NCBI GenBank assembly: GCA_947568835.1
Contig: OX387603.1
Span: 9,297,943 to 9,361,942, forward strand
DNA: 64,000 nucleotides
Origin: Protonemura montana
Taxonomy: Eukaryota; Arthropoda; Insecta; Plecoptera; Nemouridae
Reading direction: 5' to 3'
Shown here in pieces: positions 36,118 through 47,449 of this stretch; the stretch's first letter is position 1; each line of letters opens with the position of its first letter. The position numbers and the translations under genes are program-made. The notes beneath the pieces are model-generated. The model was not told the DNA's origin. It did no database searches and saw only the letters and a list, made by a program, of their open reading frames with translations.

Positions 36118-39100
36118 TCCGCACCCTACCGACAATATGACTTCCAAATGGTGACATCAGTTCTCTTTAATCACAATATAGGCTACACTGCACTACCGAG
36201 TTTAGCAGGAATTCAGTTTTGTCACATTTCGTTTTCGCTGACTCCTTTTGAGATTTTTTTAGGAACACGAACCCTTTATCTCAATATCGGGAAGTGCCTT
36301 TTGATCCACTCATCCCCTTCATCCAGCCTCTTCACCATTTCCTTTCATATTTTGCATTTCTTTTCACACGCTTTTGTCTCCCCGTGTGCTTGCAGAATAG
36401 GGGGAATGCGATTTCTTTCAGTTTTGAAAGTATCTTGAATTTGGTAAAGAAAAGCATTAGGGAAAATTAGGATCGGTAGGTACGACGGAATACCCAGAGG
36501 CAAAATAGCGTCAATTCACAAAAAAAATCGTGGATATCTGTCAGGTTTCAAATGTATTCTCAGTCTCACCCTTCTCATTATTTGTGGATATATTTCCTGA
36601 CGAGGACTGTACGTTTTGAGTTTCTCTCTCAAATTTGGAACAAGTTTTTGTTTTTCTCCCAAAAGATTTACAAAGAAAGCCTCTTGGGTCCTTTTGCCCT
36701 GAAATCTGCCGTCTCGCTCTAACTGAACACACCGCAAAGCAGCAATACTAAATGAAAAAAAATCACTTTTACGGATACATATAGATTCTATATTTTTGAC
36801 TTGTACTTGAATCTTCTTTAGGCGTATATGGTCTAGCTAGAGGTCTGCAGACGCGACCAGTAATGTAATACCTTAACTTTTCTCGATATGTGCTCGATAA
36901 CTTTAATCACAGTTTAATATTTACCCACTTCAAGAAAATTCATAAAATCAAATAGACAACTGTGACTTAAAGTGCAGTGTCACTTTTATCGGTTATACCA
37001 AAAACCAGAGCATTTTTAAGCGCGAAAAACTGTGCAATACTTGCGTACCTTCGGCGTTAAAATTCTGGTTATGAAACTATGTAGTCGCGGTTACGTAAAT
37101 GTCAACCGCAAGCTATGATACTTTGTGCAAAATAAATTAGCAGTACAGTCATCTCTCCATATTTTCCAGGCTACATTAAAAGTTAATCCGAAAGGCAAAC
37201 AATCGAAGAGCAACGTCTCAAAAGCCAACAAAAATCAAAATTAAACATTTAACCACGGCGCTAGATTCGAAAGAGCCGTTCTATTCATCCTACCCGAGCA
37301 GCAAACAAGGAGCAGCAAACACGAGGTTTGGCTGCTTCGATGAGACACAATGGTGGACGAAATGAAATGCAAACCTGAGAGCAGACTGCAGCGCCGCGAG
37401 TGTGTGGTCTGTGAATTATGTACGTCCTGTTAGCTCCACACGAGGCCTTTCTGTGCAATACCCTGGAAAGGGCTAGAAATCTGAAATCAGCGACAATTGC
37501 TTTTATTAGAGCGCGGTACAGTTTTAGATCTGTATCAACTTTTAAAAAATTACTCGCTCTTATGGCTTTACTCTCAGGAATTTGACCGAAAATAAAATTT
37601 GTCTGGACATCTAAAAGTAAAACGGAATCTAATGCTCGACTTTTTCTTAAAGTTTCTTGATGGATTAATATCTTAAAATATCCACCGCAAAAAGATACTG
37701 GAAGCTTTGAAAAAATCGCGTCAAATTCACCGGCGAAGAGATACGCTATAAAATGGATGTACAATCTTCTTTGACCTCAATTGAAGCTGTAAAAAAAAAT
37801 GTTTGTCCACCGTGAACAAGAAACGGTTTGGATCATTGTTGTGGCAGCCAGATTCATCGGAGTTGTTCACATAATTTTCAGCTTATTTGGTTTTTAAGAC
37901 CCATGGAATTATCTAAAATATAATACATAGACAACGAAAGATTTGTACTACCAATAAGAAGATATTGATACGTTGTAACGGTTCTAGTTGCAAAAGGAAG
38001 TGCTAAGTATCAGCACTAGTAACCGGCATCTCACCAACGTGTTTGTTCATAACGCTGAACATCATTAGATACCTATGTCTTATCTCATTTCTAGTTAGTG
38101 CATTCGTCGACCAGAAAATCATAAAATTAAAAGAGGTTAGGAATTTTTTAAGTCCTTAATACGTTACTCGTAGCCGTGGGTAAGGATTTCTGCAAGAAAG
38201 CTCCTGCTCTTAGCATTTTGACAGAAGGCAATGTAAGAAACCTTTGCATTGCACTCGCCATTTCTCAGAAAAGCGTACTGATGTGAGACTAACAATAGCG
38301 CTTATTTTTGTAAGCGATCCCATGAATTTTCAAGAAAACACAAAGTTTTGATAGCTTCAACTTAAAGAAAATACACTCGGCCACAATAAACTTTCCCTGA
38401 AATGTTCCGATTAGTTTCCCTGTGTTAGGCAAATGAGTTCGAAGAACGTTCGCCCCCACCTCCGCTAAATTTTCACTCAATATGCACAAAAATAAACTCT
38501 CATTTGGCATTTCAGACAAGTTTTTTCGGCTTAGATAATAAACTTATAAGTGAAAACTGCGAAAGTGCGTGATATTTTTACCTGTCTTCCTTGTTGCGCA
38601 GTGTTGTTCGAGTCAAGTATGTAGTGCTCAATTTAGACGAGTTGTAGTGTCTAGGCAAGTTTACTTCTAAAATAATCCACAAATCAATCGATCAATTTAA
38701 AAGTGTTAAAAAAACGCGTTCAAAGTTAGGAAGGGCCATGAGTTAACACCATGTTTAGGTTCATTTCAGGGGCCAAGTCCAGGACAAATCTACTGTAAGC
38801 AATAAATCTATGTTTATTTCCGTCTAGTATTAGCCTAGTACAGTACTAAATCATGACCAAAAGAGCAAAACTGGTCTCATGAAGCGTGTGCTGAACTATT
38901 GCCATCGGTAGTAATCGAACAAATAAATATGTTCACTGTTGAACTGATGGATAACCGATGAGAACTGATAACAAGATAATGAGAACTGCTTTGTCATTTA
39001 GGCAGGCCCACTAAGTACCGAGCACCGAGTATCTTTTTATACCAAATCCCCGATTTTTCCAGGAATGAAATTTTTCACTTGACAACCCAAAAATGGAGAG

Positions 39101-39321
39101 AAACATTTAAAAGGACGCCTAAAGATGAATCTTTTAGACATATGTTTTATCAAGTAGACAAACTATACATATTATAAGCGAAATATCAATTTTATTATTT
39201 TATATGTATTTTTGATGGCTACTATATGTAATGTTTCTAATGTATATTCTATTTCCAGTCTTGTATGACCATATCAATCTCTGCAAAGATAAAAAATACG
39301 ATAAAACACAGTAGGTAGTAC
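36118..39321. other. Intergenic; unrecognised antisense ORF at 37285-37764
   Basis: The - strand ORF is 159 codons without an ATG at its open end. That is long for AT-rich DNA, so an exon is possible, but I see no domain. A - ORF at 36516-36737 is basic and lysine/arginine-rich with no known motif. Confidence 0.25.
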
Positions 39322-39420
39322 ATAAAATATAGATAAAATATATAATAATATATAATAAATTATATATATTATTAATGTATATTATATATATTTATATTAT
39401 ATTATATATCTATATATGTA
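39322..39420. repeat. AT-rich simple repeat
   Basis: About 100 bp of TATA/TTATA-type sequence with almost no G or C. Confidence 0.9.
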
Positions 39421-39920
39421 TTTCCCTAACTACATTCCATTTAACGTACCTATACATCAACTATTGAACTCATCAAACGGTTCAGTTGAGTACATGCACG
39501 TAAATAAGTTAAATAAAAACTGTTTTCTGATGTATAGCAAAAAAAAGTAGCTTAAGTGTGGAATTTACAAGTTTAAACTAATATTTAATATAATATATAA
39601 AAACAGCTGTTTTAATAATTACACTGAATATGAATCTGTCACTGTGTAACTCCTAGGCATAGAAAGCAATATGTAATTAAAATAGCTAACCTAGTTCATT
39701 ATTTACCCGGCTAGCTTACTACCCAAAGCTTTATTTACATCCAAGGTATACCAGTCTTATCAGTAAGATCCATCAATAACTAGCCAACCCACGACCAGTC
39801 AGTACTATTGATTCTGTGGCAGTGGATAGATCGGTGGGTCTTCGTGCTGCTCATTTGCACCGGTATGTAAAGTGAATAAATTACTTTTAGTTCTAGCTTT
39901 AGAAAACATTTCGTAATTTC

Positions 39921-40310
39921 TGGTGTTTAACGTGGATACTAACATTAATTTGGGTTACTTAACTAGATATCATTACAATTTATGTTCGGTGTTTGAGTGC
40001 AAATTATGAATCTAACTTAGTCTAGAAGCATGAAAAGGACCGCTGGTGTTTGCTGGTAAGGCTTACTCTTGATAAATAGCACCACAGGGACCCGAACAAG
40101 AGTATAGCCTGAAAAATAAAGGGTTTCTCCATGCTGTCTAGAAGTTGATAAGCAATGCGAGCTGAGCTCTTGTCACTACTTTCATCACTTCAACCTGATT
40201 CCCAAACTGAAAAGGTCATGTGTGTGATGAGCTCCCATACAATACCTGATCCATGCGAAGTGTTGCTCAACTCCGGTGATCTCACGAGAGTTGGTTATTT
40301 GGGGTAAGAC
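39921..40310 (-). mobile_element. 5S-SINE, old degenerate copy
   Basis: Antisense. The order of blocks is kept: tail TGGTGTTTAACG, body ATGCTGTCTAGAAGTTGATA, head CTCCGGTGATCTCACGAGAG. There are many substitutions and indels. Confidence 0.65.
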
Positions 40311-40516
40311 AATCAAGGACCTTTGTCACCCAACTATTATGATTGATTTGTTTGGTTATCATATGATCATATATGATATGTATGATGTATGAATGTGTAA
40401 GATTATGATTATCTCGCGAAATAATTTCATGGCTTGCTAGAGAGATGCACATCAGTGCAAATACCAGGTACTAGTATAAGTAGACTATTACCGAGGGTAT
40501 TTTAAGTCTTTAGAAA

Positions 40517-40546
40517 GGGGGCGGGGGGGGGGGGGGGGGGGGGGGG
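40517..40546. repeat. Poly-G run with one C interruption
   Basis: Starts as GGGGGC and continues as about 24 uninterrupted Gs. It could form a G-quadruplex. Confidence 0.9.
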
Positions 40547-40811
40547 TGTTGTTCAGTGAAGTTAAATGCTCTTTTCCGCGGTTATTTTACCACGTGTTTG
40601 TGAACCGTGGCATTGAAATGTTTGTCGAACCTTGCTCTTAAAGCTCTGACCCGGGTAAAGGTGCTGGTCAAGGTTTTTGGTAGAGTCTGGCACACTTTAT
40701 TGATATCTAGGTGTTGTGTCAGGCAACGTGTCGGCACCTAACCACTCTCGACTGCCTGCTAGGCTATACGTTAAAACTTCACAACAAGGTGAGACAGGAG
40801 GGGTATACGCG

Positions 40812-41152
40812 GCGCTGGGTCTGGGATTGAATGGGTGATTATCAGTCTTATTACCAGTTCTGTTTGATAGCGAGGCTGGAGGGGATGTTAGTTAGTAAAA
40901 CATCATTCGCCTTATGGATTTGTCGATAAATTCTGTTTTAAGCGTTGTATCGTCCTTCGAAAGGGATGTTAAGTCCGTGGTCCCCTTGGTGCTTTTCGAA
41001 AGGAGTTGGTTTTTGTTCCGGCACCGGGTATCCTCACCTCCCATCTAGTCTAGATTAGGTACATCATTATTCTCATCATCATCCATGTAATTACCAACGC
41101 TATTTTACAAGTACCGCTAAGAAAAAAGAGCGACGCTCTTAAAACTCCACAA
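40812..41152 (+). mobile_element. 5S-SINE, diverged copy with worn head
   Basis: Begins within the box C-like part (TTGAATGGGTGATTATCA) and keeps the body (TCGTCCTTCGAAAGGGATGT) and a worn tail. Confidence 0.7.
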
Positions 41153-41320
41153 ATTATCAAATTGAATCATAAAATGCAGCACCCTAAGTCGACGGGTAGG
41201 ATAACGTTAGCCAAGCCAAAACAACAGCACCCCAAGCCGACATAAATATTCACCTGGAATTCAGCGCAATAACACAGCGCTTGGCAAGGAGTTGAATGGG
41301 TTACCACTGAAAGGTTTGGC

Positions 41321-41365
41321 ATGTAGGAAACACCGAATCACGTGGGATCATCGTAGTTATGCTTC
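41321..41365 (+). mobile_element. 5S-SINE head fragment
   Basis: A short match to the 5' head: GTTTGGCATGTAGGAAACAC, then GATCATCGTAGTTATGC. A piece resembling GAATGGGTTACC lies upstream at about 41296, so the element is rearranged. Confidence 0.45.
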
Positions 41366-41642
41366 ATACACCAGTCCCCGCGAGACCAACATGATGTATG
41401 CATTGAAACATAGTCATTGTTACATTTTAACATAGCTAAATTTTACATAGTCGACATGTTTATATGATTGAAATATGATGTCGGTGACATAAAGTAGGTG
41501 ACATGAACCGTCTACATTAGTTAGCGACAGCTGATCTTGTTGAGAAGTCCTTTTGTGGAGCTGATTCGTAGTTGGAATGCATATTTATAATGAACTATAT
41601 CGACAAATACAATTTACTCTAATTTATTTGAGTTGGTTTTCA

Positions 41643-41814
41643 GGAAAAATACAACTTTGGCGCATTTGTCAATTTGTTTGCTTCTTGGCCTTTTGGCTAA
41701 GATCACCGAGTCAGTCTCTCGCCAATCATCGCCAAGAGGAAGCTATATTGCCAAGGGACGCCCATGGACACCGCACTTGGACATCACCCGTGGACAGCGC
41801 CACCAGCAGCCCGG
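41643..41814 (+). CDS. Possible internal exon, hydrophobic (signal-like) segment
   Basis: Flanked by a good acceptor (GGTTTTCAG) and donor (GTGAGT), 172 nt. One frame is open throughout and encodes a hydrophobic stretch (LSICLLLGLLA) and then a basic, proline-containing segment (GRPWTPHLDITRG), as a secreted-peptide precursor might. No family is recognised. Part of the exon coincides with a 26-nt U2-like match, which argues against it. It could be chance. Confidence 0.25.
41680..41705 (+). ncRNA. U2 snRNA 5'-end fragment (truncated pseudogene)
   Basis: 26 nt match the invariant 5' region of U2 snRNA (GCTTCTnGGCCTTTTGGCTA, then AGATCA) with a single C-to-T change. The next U2 segment, carrying the GTAGTA branch-point-recognition sequence, is absent, so this is not a functional U2 gene. 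Confidence 0.55.
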
Positions 41815-43883
41815 TGAGTTAACGCTAATTTCTTTCAACGCTAGAGCCGCATCTCGGTTTTAAGTGGCCTCTTGTCCTGACCGAAGTTTATTGCCAAGGT
41901 TGGGACTCGGGGTACGCTGTATCCGTAGGCGCGGTACGCTGTGAGCGTTCTCTTTACTATTCCGTCCGTGCCGTTCGAGCTAAGTTCGAGGCCAGGGGTG
42001 CGCTGTCGCTGGTGTAACGAGACAAAGAATTACGGGCACCGGGAAATTGTTTATTTTTTTCTGTACTGCATTTAGAGGCGACTTTATTCTTGCGTCTTTT
42101 GACCATATACAAAAAAAAAACTGTGCATTTGGTAAATTGTTTTGCAACACCTGATACCAATGCTTCATCGGCTTCGTTTCCTTTAATTAATCTGCATTGC
42201 GTTTAGGGTATTTCTGTGGGTTATCAAGCGGCGATCCTTTAGTGTTTGCGGTGTCTATGCTGTGTCTATGACTCATGGTGTTTTTAAAGACTAGTGGATA
42301 TTCAGCACAGCCAAAGTTTTGCCGCCAAAGAAAGACACTTTTCGTTCAGGTCTTTCTTTTCGTTTCCTTGCTCAGAATCTGTCACTACCTTCCTCAGAAT
42401 TCATAGGTGGATTTTACTCATTTAAAACTTAGTTATAAACGTCTCCGTAACATTATCGAGAATTTTCTATTTTGTGTTTTTTAATAAAAGCTCGGATTTT
42501 GTTTGTGTTCAAAGCTGTAGTTGGGCAGCTTTGCCTGGCAAAATACATATTCGAAACTGGAATGCAATGATTTAAAAAATTAACGGTTATAAGTCACCTA
42601 CCAACTGCCACTATCTGTCATCAGCCATCAACGCCATTGGTGGATTGTAATATCTACACAAGATAACTTTGTATTCCTCGATAGTGCGTTTTTTTAGACT
42701 AGTATACGAAAAACGTACTATCGAATTGTAAAAAAAAGCAGCACGCTGCTTGCGATGGTGATGCACCGCGATATCGTAGCAGCGCTTTTGCCAAATATAA
42801 ATTTGATAATACCATTGAAACCACTCCCGCCGATGAAAGTCCGCCATCTTTGCAACGGTGAAGTTCTGACAGAACAGTTGCTACAAAGCACTGCAAAGTC
42901 GCGGCAGCCTATAAACTAGCATCTTTGGTCGCGGCGCTGTAAAAGGAAGTGTTCGCTTCGCAAATGGTGTTTAAGAAGCGCAGCGGTCAGCGGCCGGCGC
43001 TGTCGCTTCGCATCGCTTTAAACGTAGCTTTATGGATTAAAGTCGAGTCGTTCGGCATAATAGCTGTCACTTGGGTCTTCTAGAGTGAATTAGAATGGGC
43101 AACACACACGGACTTGTGAACTGAAATATCTCAACAACTCTTGCATTTGTAGAAAGAAATAGCCAGGTGACATTTCTATCTCTGGCATTTAAGAAAACAC
43201 TTTTTAATACTTTTCCGATGTAAACACGTGACAAGCGTTATTAAAAATAATAACAACATTGCCATTTGATGCGATTACCTATCGTTGCAACCAAGAAGTC
43301 TGGGATCCTGTTCTTCTGTTTTGCTTTATACTATTCTTCTGCTCTTCTCTTTTAGCAGAAAAATAGACGAATTAGGTTCCAGCCTCCTTGGTTCGACAAT
43401 ATTAAAATGCGAACATTTACTTCATCTATATGTTAGGTAGAGAGTCGATATTCATCTCCTCCTCTATCCTCTACAGTGCTATAACAAGTGCCACTGGATC
43501 CAACAAACACTCGTTCAGTCCTTCGTAGCGTTTAAAAATTGTCACCTAACAAAATAGAACACCATGCTTTGTCTACAGAGTGAAGAAACTCCTCGGAAAT
43601 ATATTTAAAATTATAACTTGGAAGGTGTGGCGTACTAATTAGGGAGTTATTAATAGGCTCAGTAATTAGTGCACAATTAGGAGGGGAGCTTGAAACTAGC
43701 AACTCCCCCTACCCAACCCAACCCAATCCAACCCAACCCCCTACCCAACCTGTAAAAGCGTTGTTCTCGGAAACCATTGAAGCTCCAATTCTAAAATTGG
43801 TGGGTGTGAAACACTAATTTAGCACTGATTAACAAATTTTAACCTATATAGAGGGTTTAATTGATATTTATTGATTCATTTGT
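41815..43883. other. Intergenic, nothing confident
   Basis: Contains a (CCAAC)n-like patch at about 43715-43750. Short ORFs occur on both strands with no motif. Confidence 0.4.
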
Positions 43884-44312
43884 GAGGTTTAACGAGGCAC
43901 TGTTTTGTCAATGGGCCCTTTGTCTCTGGTCTAATGGTGCCAGTGATTGAGTGGTTAGTGATGGGGATGCCAATGAACCGAACGTAGCCCAATATGGAAG
44001 GAAGGGAAACCCGGTGTATGCACGTAGTGTACTCCTGTTGAAGAGCACCAAGGGAACCACCGGCTTATCGTACCTTTCAAAGGACGGTACAACGCGAACA
44101 CCGGGATTCCTCCACAAATCTATTATATTGAGGGGTTTATTAGGAAATCGAATGAAGTTCTGTTCTAAATTTCATTCCTCTGACCTCTCTCCTGAACAGA
44201 ACTGGTCTTGTGTATGGTGGTCGCCCATCCAATACCTGACTCAGCGCAGTGTTGCTTAACTTCGGTGATCGTACGAGAACTGTTGTTTCCTGCACGCCAA
44301 ACTATTTGGTGG
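43884..44312 (-). mobile_element. 5S-rRNA-derived SINE, full-length copy
   Basis: Antisense. The tail GGTTTAACGAGGCACTG is at the left and the head, complementary to GGATGGGCGACC and GTTAAGCAACACTG, is at 44215-44290. The ORFs across it belong to the element. Confidence 0.87.
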
Positions 44313-44534
44313 AACAATTTAGAAGGGTAGCCCAAACCTTTCTTCTTCCCCCAAAATTTAAATGTTTTTTTTCTCGTACGCTATTGAAGAACTATTTCCG
44401 ATATTTGGTACGTGAATATCACTAATTGAACACTAATTAACGTTATTTATCCGATCACTAGTGCTTTACTAGGAGGACGAGCGTAAATCTATCTTCCTCT
44501 TTTCTTTAAATTAATTTACTCGAACTTTTTGGAG

Positions 44535-45065
44535 AACTAGTAATGATACTAGTAATTATGCTAGTAATCATAACTAGTTATTATAAGTACTAGTTATTAA
44601 ACTCTGACCGATAAATAGTGCTTAAAGCACAGAATCCTAGGTCACGGACCAAGCTTTTATTGGGAGCCTCAATCAACTCAACAAAGAGTCGCATTTGTCC
44701 ATCTGTAGTCTTGTGTTAACACAAGTGTCGATGATCTTATTGTTCGTACAATGTTTCATTTAGTGTTAAGTCTCTAGTCTAGTGCCTGGTCTACTGTCTA
44801 GGGTCTCTAGTATTTAGTCACGTTAGGTTAGAAATGTGTATTGAAGTGTCTATAGTATCTATAAAAGTGCCTACTCTAGTTAAGTTGGATTATAGTGTAG
44901 TTCTATAAGTTCTACTCAAGGTCTTGCCTTTAGTATCCGGCCTAGTGCTTAGAAGAGTGTATAAACTAGTGTCTTGAGTCTAGTTTTGTGTCCAGGTCTA
45001 GTCCAGTCTCGTCTCTATGATGTTGTCTTGTGTCTTGTCTTAGATTGCCTAGTCTAGCAGCCGCG
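44535..45065. repeat. Cryptically simple TAGT/CTAG-rich tract
   Basis: About 530 bp in which the words CTAGT, TAGTC and GTCTAG recur very densely without a fixed period. No ORF or element is seen. Confidence 0.6.
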
Positions 45066-45513
45066 TCTTTAAGCGCCCAAGAAATCTTTTCGATTCCTAG
45101 ATGAGCTATCAGATGTTAAATGATCGCGTCGTCTGATATTGAAAAACACAACAAATAGGCGTCTGATTCTACTATTGTTTATAACAACAAAGCTCTCGTT
45201 ATTCATGAGTTAACAAAACTAGAGCCCACCAATTGGTGTGCACTGATAATACTAAATTTTGGGGCAACTTGAGCTTACGAAACTAAACAATATGCCGCTA
45301 AACATTTATGTGAAAAATTGGATTTTTTATTGCCTGAAAGATATATTGTAATTAATGTGTCGCGGATTTGACAGCTCTTTGAAAGTTGCTCATTTCAGTT
45401 AAATAAATAAATTTAATCTCCTTCCCTACTTAGTACAAAGCAAGTGTATAACCGTCGCTTGCAGCGGACGCAATTGTTTTCAATGGCTTAGTCGCAGTCG
45501 AACAAATCAGTCG

Positions 45514-47372
45514 TTTTTTTTATTTATTTATTTATTTATTTTCCATGAAACATTTTGTTACAATGTTGAACGGATTAGCGCCCTCTTAATAATAAAAATA
45601 CAATAAAATACAGAATTTAAATATGTACAGTAAAATCACAAATAATTATTTGTAGTCAAAAATTCATTTAAACTATAAAAACAATTTGTAACTAAGAATT
45701 TATGTAGAGCTGATTTGAACTGGGATAGCGAGTCACTTGATTTAAAATGTTCGGGTAGCTTGTTAAAAATGGTAGGGCAAGCTCCACCGATCTGTTTTAT
45801 GAACTTAGTCGTTCTGTATTTATTAATAGATAAGCTATGTGGGTGCCTGGTATCGTGATCGTGTATATCCCTATTTAAAATAAAATCAGACTTGTTTTTG
45901 TATACAAATAATGCGCAGTCATAAATATACTGGGAAAATAGAGTTAAAACATTATATTTGATAAAAAATTTGCGTACACTGGTTCGACCTCTGACTCTGG
46001 CTACAATTCTGATGGCTTTCTTTTGGATTTTGAAAATACTTTGAGCAAGTGTTGAGTTCCCCCAAAACATTAAACCATACTTCATAACAGAGTGGAAGTA
46101 GGCGTGATAAACCATAAGTACCGTCTCAAAGTTAGCTAGGGTGGCTATTTTCCTGAGAGCATAACAGGCTACAGTTAACTTAGGAGAAAGCATGACAATA
46201 TGATGGTGCCACTTGAAATGTTGATCAATTTGAATGCCCAAAAACTTTGTGATAGCTACCATTTCGAAACAATTGCTAAAATGCTTACGGTTATCTCTGT
46301 CGTTAGTAAATAAAATACATTTAGATTTGGAGTTATTAAGAACCAATTTGTTAGCAAGAAACCAGACATTAAGCCTGGAGATAGCATTACTCATACGAGT
46401 ATCTAGTTCCTCAAAAGTATCACCAACAACGACTACACTAGTGTCGTCAGCAAATAAAACCAAACTTCCTTCAGGAAAACCTTCAGGTAGATCATTAATG
46501 TAGAATAGAAATAGCAAAGGACCTAAGATGGAGCCTTGGGGTACACCAAGCACGACTCGTCTGGCTGGAGATTGGTATTCCACATCATTTCGTTCAATCC
46601 TAACCCTCTGTATCCTTCCAGAAAGGTACGACTTCAGCCAGTTCAAACAATTTCCTCGAATACCATAGTAGTCAAGTTTGCTAAGAAGAATTGAATGGTT
46701 AACACAGTCGAAAGCCTTCGAAAGGTCACAAAAAATTCCACCAACCCTTTTTTTGGAGTCGAGGGCTAAGTTGATTTGGTTTAACAGAGTAAATGTGGCC
46801 ATGTCAGTTGATTTCAGTTTTTGGAACCCAAATTGATTTCTGTTTAGTACCTGGAATTTATCAGAAAATGCAATGATTCTGTCTGCCATTAGACGCCCAA
46901 ACACCTTTGAAAACGCTCCGAGGAGTGAAATAGGACGATAGTTCTCAATTTTACTTCTATCTCCCCCTTTGTGAACCGGGACTATTAGAGCTTCTTTCAT
47001 TTGTTGCGGGTAAATCCCCTGGTCTAATGATTTTTGGAAAATATCTCTCAAAGGATTGATAATATATGGTCTACATTTTTTGAGTAGATTGCTCGGTATC
47101 CCATCAATTCCCGAAGAGCTTTTATTTTTAATTTTGCCAATTGCAGTACTAACCTCACGGCAGGAGATGGGATGCAGAAATATGGAGTTAGTGAGTCGTT
47201 TAGCAGTCCCTGTATTAAACACCATTCTATCCATGTTCACATCAACATTTGGTAATCCCGCACATACATTTCTTGCTGCGTCCGTGAACTGATTGTTCAT
47301 TACAGTAGCTAACTCGACCGGGCTAACATCCTCTACTGACTTGATGTGGAAGTCAGTAGATTTATTGTAGAT
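45514..47372 (-). mobile_element. CR1/Jockey-like non-LTR retrotransposon, 5'-truncated
   Basis: Read on the - strand, the element starts inside ORF2 at about 47372. It contains the RT ORF and a roughly 95-bp 3'UTR, and ends in an (AAATA)n/poly-A tail at 45541-45514. The apurinic endonuclease domain and ORF1 are missing. No target-site duplication was found by eye. Confidence 0.88.
45636..47300 (-). CDS. Non-LTR retrotransposon reverse transcriptase (ORF2 fragment, 554 aa)
   Basis: Reverse transcriptase of a LINE. Ordered RT motifs are visible: a SSSGIDGIPSNLLKK block (about 61-75), YRPISLLGAFSKV (121-133), motif A CDLSKAFDCVNH with the catalytic Asp (191-202), QGSILGPLLFLFYINDLP (255-272), motif C FADD (283-286), and a C-terminal region with thumb and post-RT sequence (about 330-554). 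No stop or frameshift interrupts the 554 codons. The reading frame stays open upstream of the ATG to 47372, so the ATG at 47300 is internal and not a true start. The missing N-terminal endonuclease makes it non-autonomous. The match is to the CR1/Jockey group in general; the clade is not resolved. Confidence 0.92.
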   Translation of the reverse strand: MNNQFTDAARNVCAGLPNVDVNMDRMVFNTGTAKRLTNSIFLHPISCREVSTAIGKIKNKSSSGIDGIPSNLLKKCRPYIINPLRDIFQKSLDQGIYPQQMKEALIVPVHKGGDRSKIENYRPISLLGAFSKVFGRLMADRIIAFSDKFQVLNRNQFGFQKLKSTDMATFTLLNQINLALDSKKRVGGIFCDLSKAFDCVNHSILLSKLDYYGIRGNCLNWLKSYLSGRIQRVRIERNDVEYQSPARRVVLGVPQGSILGPLLFLFYINDLPEGFPEGSLVLFADDTSVVVVGDTFEELDTRMSNAISRLNVWFLANKLVLNNSKSKCILFTNDRDNRKHFSNCFEMVAITKFLGIQIDQHFKWHHHIVMLSPKLTVACYALRKIATLANFETVLMVYHAYFHSVMKYGLMFWGNSTLAQSIFKIQKKAIRIVARVRGRTSVRKFFIKYNVLTLFSQYIYDCALFVYKNKSDFILNRDIHDHDTRHPHSLSINKYRTTKFIKQIGGACPTIFNKLPEHFKSSDSLSQFKSALHKFLVTNCFYSLNEFLTTNNYL

Positions 47373-47425
47373 TTACAGTATTTACAGTACAGTTACAGTA
47401 CAGTATTTACAGTAGATTTAATAGA
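47373..47425. repeat. TTTACAGTA minisatellite next to the LINE 5' end
   Basis: Irregular tandem units of ATTTACAGTA and ACAGTTACAGT. A perfect 9-bp palindrome (ATTGGTATC...GATACCAAT) follows at about 47427-47449. Confidence 0.65.
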
Positions 47426-47449
47426 TTGGTATCCTTGATACCAATGATA

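Noticed and set aside
43715..43750. CCAACCC-type repeats as telomere or subtelomere
   Set aside because: Irregular pentamer microsatellite, few units, not a known telomere motif.
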